From Bradyrhizobium sp. RD5-C2 (GTDB lineage: Bacteria > Pseudomonadota > Alphaproteobacteria > Rhizobiales > Xanthobacteraceae): a DNA stretch of 64,000 nucleotides. The first letter of the stretch is position 1, and each line of letters begins with the position of its first letter. The stretch is taken from positions 649,176 through 713,175 of the forward strand of contig NZ_BOVL01000019.1 of NCBI RefSeq assembly GCF_019972155.1, written 5' to 3'. The notes under the pieces were generated by a model. The model did no database searches. It was not told the origin of the DNA and worked only from the letters and a program-made list of their open reading frames with translations. Shown piece by piece: positions 60,470 to 64,000 of this stretch. The translations under genes were made by a program, and so were the position numbers.

Positions 60470-60635
60470 TTTTCAGCCTGGCTGCGCGCCATAGCGCGCC
60501 CACTCCTCATCGAAGCCGCAACGGCGTTTGGGCAACGTGCTCCGGCACGGTCTGCCGGACGTCCGCCCCCTCAGTTCACCCCAAATTAGGGAAAGCCCGG
60601 GACAATGGGGAGGGGGCCACCGGAAGACCGCGCGC

Positions 60636-62045
60636 ATGCGAGCCAGCGTTCCAGAACGGGTTGAAGAGGGCGGCAGCGACGCCCTGCGCGATCCGCAGCG
60701 TTCGAAGAGCCGGCCGCTCGTTGTCGATGTCGACGAGGTGATGGTTCCGGGAAGCGCCTTCCCGGCGGATATTGCTTCCTGGATGACAAGCCGCTTTCGC
60801 GCCGTCAGTACGGCGATTGCCACCGCCTTCGGACTGGCAGCGCGTATTGCCGATACATCGGGCTTCGATCCATCCCGCGCACGGTTTGACCACGACGCCG
60901 TGACCTTCCTTTTGCAGGTGCTGGGCGAAGGTCGTCCGGTGTATCTCTGTTCGGAAACCCATCCCGAGCCGTTCGTCAGCGCCGTTGCCCAGCATCTCGG
61001 CGTCTTCACGGCCTGGGCTGCCACTCCGGGCGGCCGGTCGCCGGCTTCGCAGAGCGAAGACCTGCCGCCCGCGCTCTTGCAGGGCTTCGACTACATCGGC
61101 AGCGAAGCGGTTGCGCTGCCCGGCTTCGCGTCACGCGTGGCGCGCACCGGTCGATCCGCCGCGGCTGCACCCGCGCCGGCCGGCGTGCACTCATGGCTGA
61201 AGCTGCTTCGGGTGCATCAATATGCGAAGAACGCCCTCGTGTTGGTGCCGCTGCTGACCGCGCACAAGTTCGCATTCGGGTCGGCGGCGACGTCGCTGTT
61301 TGCGCTGATCGCATTCTCGCTCTGTGCGTCGGCCGCCTATATCCTGAACGACATTCTCGACATCAAGGCCGACCGCGCCCATCCGGCGAAGCGCAACCGC
61401 CCGATCGCAAGCGGCGCCGTCCCCGCGACGCAAGCTGCCGGCGCGATGGCGCTGGTGCTGGTTGCCGCGTTCGCGATCGCATTGTGCATATCGGTCGGGT
61501 TCGCCGGCGTCCTGCTCGGCTATTTCGCGCTGACCACCTCCTATTCACTCTGGCTCAAGCGCATCGCGATCGTCGACGTCGTCGTGCTGGCGACGCTTTA
61601 CACCGTTCGCGTGATCGGCGGCGCGGTCGCGATCAGCGTGCCGATGTCGGAGTGGCTGCTTGCGTTCTCGCTGTTCATCTTCATGTCGCTGGCACTGGTG
61701 AAGCGCCATATCGAGCTCGCCAGCCAGCCGGACGGCGCGGTGCTGGCGGCGCGCGGCTACCGGATCGAGGACAAATCGATGGTCGCGATCCTCGCGGCTG
61801 CGTCGGGCTTCAACGCCGTCGTGATCTTCACGCTCTACATTTCGTCCGATACGGTTCGCGCGCTCTACAGCCACCCGCAACTGCTCTGGGTCTGCTGTCC
61901 GATCCTGATGTACTGGATCGGCCGCGTGATGCTGTTCGCGCAGCGCGAATTGATCGATGATGATCCCGTGATGTTCGCGCTGCGGGATCGCGCCAGCTGG
62001 GTCGCGCTTGGCGCGATCGGCGTCATCATGCTCGCCGCCATCTAG
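60636..62045 (+). CDS. UbiA-family polyprenyl-phosphate phosphoribosyltransferase with degenerate HAD-like N-terminus
   Basis: 469 aa from the ATG at 60636 (GGAAG nine bases upstream). Residues ~26-175 resemble the HAD domain fused to UbiA in other rhizobial proteins, but the catalytic motif reads DVDEV (Asp31, Asp33; DxDGT expected) and the last motif reads FDYIGSEAVALP where an Asp pair is expected. From ~185 comes a membrane UbiA domain with NDILDIKADRAHPAKRNRP near 237 and a later DVVVLATLYTVRVIGG. Together with the next two genes it should add phosphoribose to polyprenyl phosphate, the first step to polyprenyl-phospho-D-arabinose. Confidence 0.85.
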   Translation: MRASVPERVEEGGSDALRDPQRSKSRPLVVDVDEVMVPGSAFPADIASWMTSRFRAVSTAIATAFGLAARIADTSGFDPSRARFDHDAVTFLLQVLGEGRPVYLCSETHPEPFVSAVAQHLGVFTAWAATPGGRSPASQSEDLPPALLQGFDYIGSEAVALPGFASRVARTGRSAAAAPAPAGVHSWLKLLRVHQYAKNALVLVPLLTAHKFAFGSAATSLFALIAFSLCASAAYILNDILDIKADRAHPAKRNRPIASGAVPATQAAGAMALVLVAAFAIALCISVGFAGVLLGYFALTTSYSLWLKRIAIVDVVVLATLYTVRVIGGAVAISVPMSEWLLAFSLFIFMSLALVKRHIELASQPDGAVLAARGYRIEDKSMVAILAAASGFNAVVIFTLYISSDTVRALYSHPQLLWVCCPILMYWIGRVMLFAQRELIDDDPVMFALRDRASWVALGAIGVIMLAAI

Positions 62046-62047
62046 CG

Positions 62048-63433
62048 ATGCCGGCGGCTGCCTTGCCAGGACGCGAAAGCGCGACCTCCAATCCGGGCGG
62101 GGTTTGCCTCTCCGGCTGGGGCAACTATCCCAAGGTATCGACCGAATTACTGGCTCCACATACGCCCGCAGCCGCACGCGATGATCTGCTCCGGCGGTCC
62201 GGTGTCATCGCGCGCGGCGCGGGCCGCGCCTATGGCGATGCCGCGATCGGCACGCAAGCCACGATCTCGTCGCGCGGCCTGAACCGGATGCGAAGCTTCG
62301 ATGCCGCAACGGCCCAATTGACGGTCGAAGCCGGCGTGACCATCGCCGACATTCTTGCCGCGTTCGAGCCGCGCGGCTTCTTCCTGAAAGTTGTGCCCGG
62401 CACGAAATTCGTGACGGTCGGCGGCGCGATCGCAGCCGACGTTCACGGTAAGAATCACCATCGCGACGGCGGCTTCGGTATGATCGTCGAATCATTCCGC
62501 CTCGCACTGCCGGGCGGTGAGATCGTTTCCTGCTCGAGGTCGGAAAACGCCGCGCTGTTCGCGGCGACGCTGGGCGGCATGGGCCTGACCGGCATGATCC
62601 TCGACGCGACGTTGCAACTGCTCCCGATCGAGACGGCCTGGCTGCGGCAAGACACCCGCGTCGCCGGCAATCTCGATGCGGCGATCGATCAGCTGGAAAA
62701 CAGCGCCTCCTCCACCTATTCGGTGGCCTGGATCGATTGCCTTGCGCGCGGCGCGGCGCTCGGGCGGTCGCTGGTCTATCTGGCCGAGCACGCCACGCGC
62801 CGCGACATGGATATGCTGGGGCCCGGCCTCGCGCCGTTTCCCAGCCCTCGTACGCAGCGGCTCTCGGTGCCGGAGCTGTTTCCCGGATGGCTGCTCAATC
62901 GCACATCGATGCGGGTATTCAACGAGCTGTATTTCCGCCGCGGTGCTGCGCAGCAGGGCAGACAGCGCCTCGTGCACTGGGATCCCTATTTCTTTCCGCT
63001 CGATGCGATCTCCGATTGGAACAGGATCTACGGCCGGCGCGGCTTCGTGCAGTATCAGTGCGTGATCCCGCTCGAGCGCGCGCGCCGCGTGCTCGCCGAT
63101 ATTCTGGACCGGGTATCCCGGCGCGGCGATGCGTCGTTTCTTGCGGTGCTCAAGCAGCTCGGCGATGGCGGCGGGCCGATGTCGTTTCCGCTGCGCGGCT
63201 ACACCCTGACGATGGACTTTCCCGTCAGCGACACGCTGTTCGCGTTTCTCGATCAGCTCGACGCGCTGGTGGTCGACGCCGGCGGCCGGCTCTATCTCGC
63301 AAAGGACGCGCGGCAATCCCGCGCGACATTCGAATCCGGATATCCCGGCCTTGCGGCCCTGCGCGACATCCGCCGGCAGACCGGGGCGACCACGCGCCTT
63401 GCCTCCCATCTTTCAGAACGGCTTGGAATTTGA
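62048..63433 (+). CDS. DprE1-like decaprenylphosphoryl-ribose 2'-oxidase
   Basis: 461 aa, FAD-dependent oxidase of the VAO fold. N-terminal RGAGRAYGDAA, then VTVGGAIAADVHGKNHHRDG with His133, and Lys419 in LYLAKDAR match Mycobacterium DprE1 His132 and Lys418. The position of the benzothiazinone-target Cys387 is Thr388 here (YTLTMDFP). It oxidises the 2'-OH of polyprenyl-phospho-ribose. It starts 3 bp after the UbiA-type gene, and its stop codon overlaps the next gene by one base. Confidence 0.9.
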   Translation: MPAAALPGRESATSNPGGVCLSGWGNYPKVSTELLAPHTPAAARDDLLRRSGVIARGAGRAYGDAAIGTQATISSRGLNRMRSFDAATAQLTVEAGVTIADILAAFEPRGFFLKVVPGTKFVTVGGAIAADVHGKNHHRDGGFGMIVESFRLALPGGEIVSCSRSENAALFAATLGGMGLTGMILDATLQLLPIETAWLRQDTRVAGNLDAAIDQLENSASSTYSVAWIDCLARGAALGRSLVYLAEHATRRDMDMLGPGLAPFPSPRTQRLSVPELFPGWLLNRTSMRVFNELYFRRGAAQQGRQRLVHWDPYFFPLDAISDWNRIYGRRGFVQYQCVIPLERARRVLADILDRVSRRGDASFLAVLKQLGDGGGPMSFPLRGYTLTMDFPVSDTLFAFLDQLDALVVDAGGRLYLAKDARQSRATFESGYPGLAALRDIRRQTGATTRLASHLSERLGI

Positions 63434-64000
63434 TGACCGGCACAAAATCAATTCTGGTGATTGGCGGCAGCTCGGATATCGGGCACGCGACGGCGCTGCG
63501 CTATGCGAAGGAGGGGTGGCGCGTGACGCTCGCCGCCCGCGATCTTGCGGCCGCGCAGCGCAACGCCGACGATATCAGGACGCGAAGCGGCGTCGACACA
63601 ACGGTTCAATCGCTCGACGTGCTGCAGACCGGACAGCTTGCCGGCTTCGTCGCCGGCCTGTCCGCGCTCCCCGACACCGTCGTGTGTGTTGTCGGAGAAC
63701 TCGGCGATCAGCTGCGTGCCCAGGTCGATCCCGAGCTTGCGACGACAATCATGCGAACCAATTTCGAGGCCCCCAGCCTGTTGCTCGAACAGTTCGCGCA
63801 AGCCTTCGCGGCGCGCGGCTCGGGAACGATCGTCGGGGTCAGCTCGGTCGCCGGCGATCGCGGGCGGGCTTCGAACTATTACTACGGCGCGGCGAAGGCC
63901 GGCTTCACGCAATTCCTGTCCGGCCTGCGTAACCGCCTGGCGCTCGCCGGCAGAGTCCGCGTCGTCACCGTCAAGCCCGGATTCGTGCGCACTAAGATGA
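63433..64000 (+). CDS. DprE2-like short-chain reductase, 3'-truncated by the window edge
   Basis: 189 residues visible. SDR motifs: LVIGGSSDIGHATALRYAKEGW, VSSVAGDRG with catalytic Ser, and YYYGAAKAGF with Tyr/Lys, then TVKPGFVRTKM. In the DPA pathway DprE2 reduces the 2'-keto intermediate made by DprE1 to give polyprenyl-phospho-D-arabinose. The ATG overlaps the DprE1-like stop (TGATG), so the two are translationally coupled. The C-terminal part lies beyond the window. Confidence 0.88.
   Translation, partial: MTGTKSILVIGGSSDIGHATALRYAKEGWRVTLAARDLAAAQRNADDIRTRSGVDTTVQSLDVLQTGQLAGFVAGLSALPDTVVCVVGELGDQLRAQVDPELATTIMRTNFEAPSLLLEQFAQAFAARGSGTIVGVSSVAGDRGRASNYYYGAAKAGFTQFLSGLRNRLALAGRVRVVTVKPGFVRTKM

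Overview
The window looks like chromosomal DNA from a high-GC alphaproteobacterium of the Nitrobacteraceae, most likely Bradyrhizobium or a close relative. I base this on strong G/C bias at third codon positions, a cyoABCD operon joined to SURF1 and a RegS/RegR (RegB/RegA-type) redox two-component pair, a SUV3-type RNA helicase, a CarD protein with a long Lys/Ala-rich extension, a large acyl-CoA catabolic gene complement, and many short intergenic palindromic repeats of the types found in rhizobial chromosomes. No database search was possible; family calls rest on motifs I can read in the translations.

Layout. 1-4653: 3' part of an Aas-like acyltransferase/acyl-ACP synthetase, a flavin monooxygenase with an NTF2-like N-terminus, and an HSL-type esterase. 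4844-6548: an orphan branched-chain-type ABC binding protein and a small membrane protein. 6549-9064 is gene-poor: degenerate repeats, one small conserved-looking gene, and rpmB with a clear promoter and terminator. 9065-16876: DUF3108 protein, SUV3-like helicase, S4 protein, FdxA ferredoxin, CarD regulator and LysE exporter. 16991-19277: MFS transporter and two small NTF2-like proteins. 19349-26260 (minus): cyoABCD-SURF1-regS-regR, apparently one operon that couples a quinol oxidase to its redox sensor, with a 23-bp palindrome upstream of cyoA. 26487-31883: MFS permease, outer-membrane-like protein, cytochrome c, M48 lipoprotein protease with a LysM-like end, and a thermonuclease-like protein.

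32322-39818 holds a protein of about 2500 residues: two copies of a beta-helix/Gly-rich module followed by seven Ig-like repeats of exactly 312 bp each. 39978-50658 is an acyl-CoA catabolic region (ABC binding protein, crotonases, VOC protein, NDP-forming acyl-CoA synthetase, two acyl-CoA dehydrogenases). A bacterial animal-type haem peroxidase interrupts it and is flanked by a duplicated 3' end of the synthetase gene, which looks like an insertion scar. 51005-57739 has an AHL-lactonase-like hydrolase, an SDR, small envelope/stress proteins, a ketopantoate reductase-like enzyme, a CAP-domain protein and a LuxR-type regulator. 57935-60175 is a divergent TetR regulator / Baeyer-Villiger-type monooxygenase pair with a perfect operator-like inverted repeat between them. 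A tRNA-Arg(CCU) follows, and the window ends in a UbiA-DprE1-DprE2 set that should make a polyprenyl-phospho-D-arabinose donor; the last gene runs off the end.

The most interesting items are the repeat architecture of the giant protein, the insertion scar around the peroxidase, the palindromes at cyoA and at the TetR/BVMO pair, the degenerate HAD domain fused to UbiA together with the Thr that replaces the benzothiazinone-target Cys in DprE1, and a pair of about 100-bp elements whose hairpins differ by compensatory changes.
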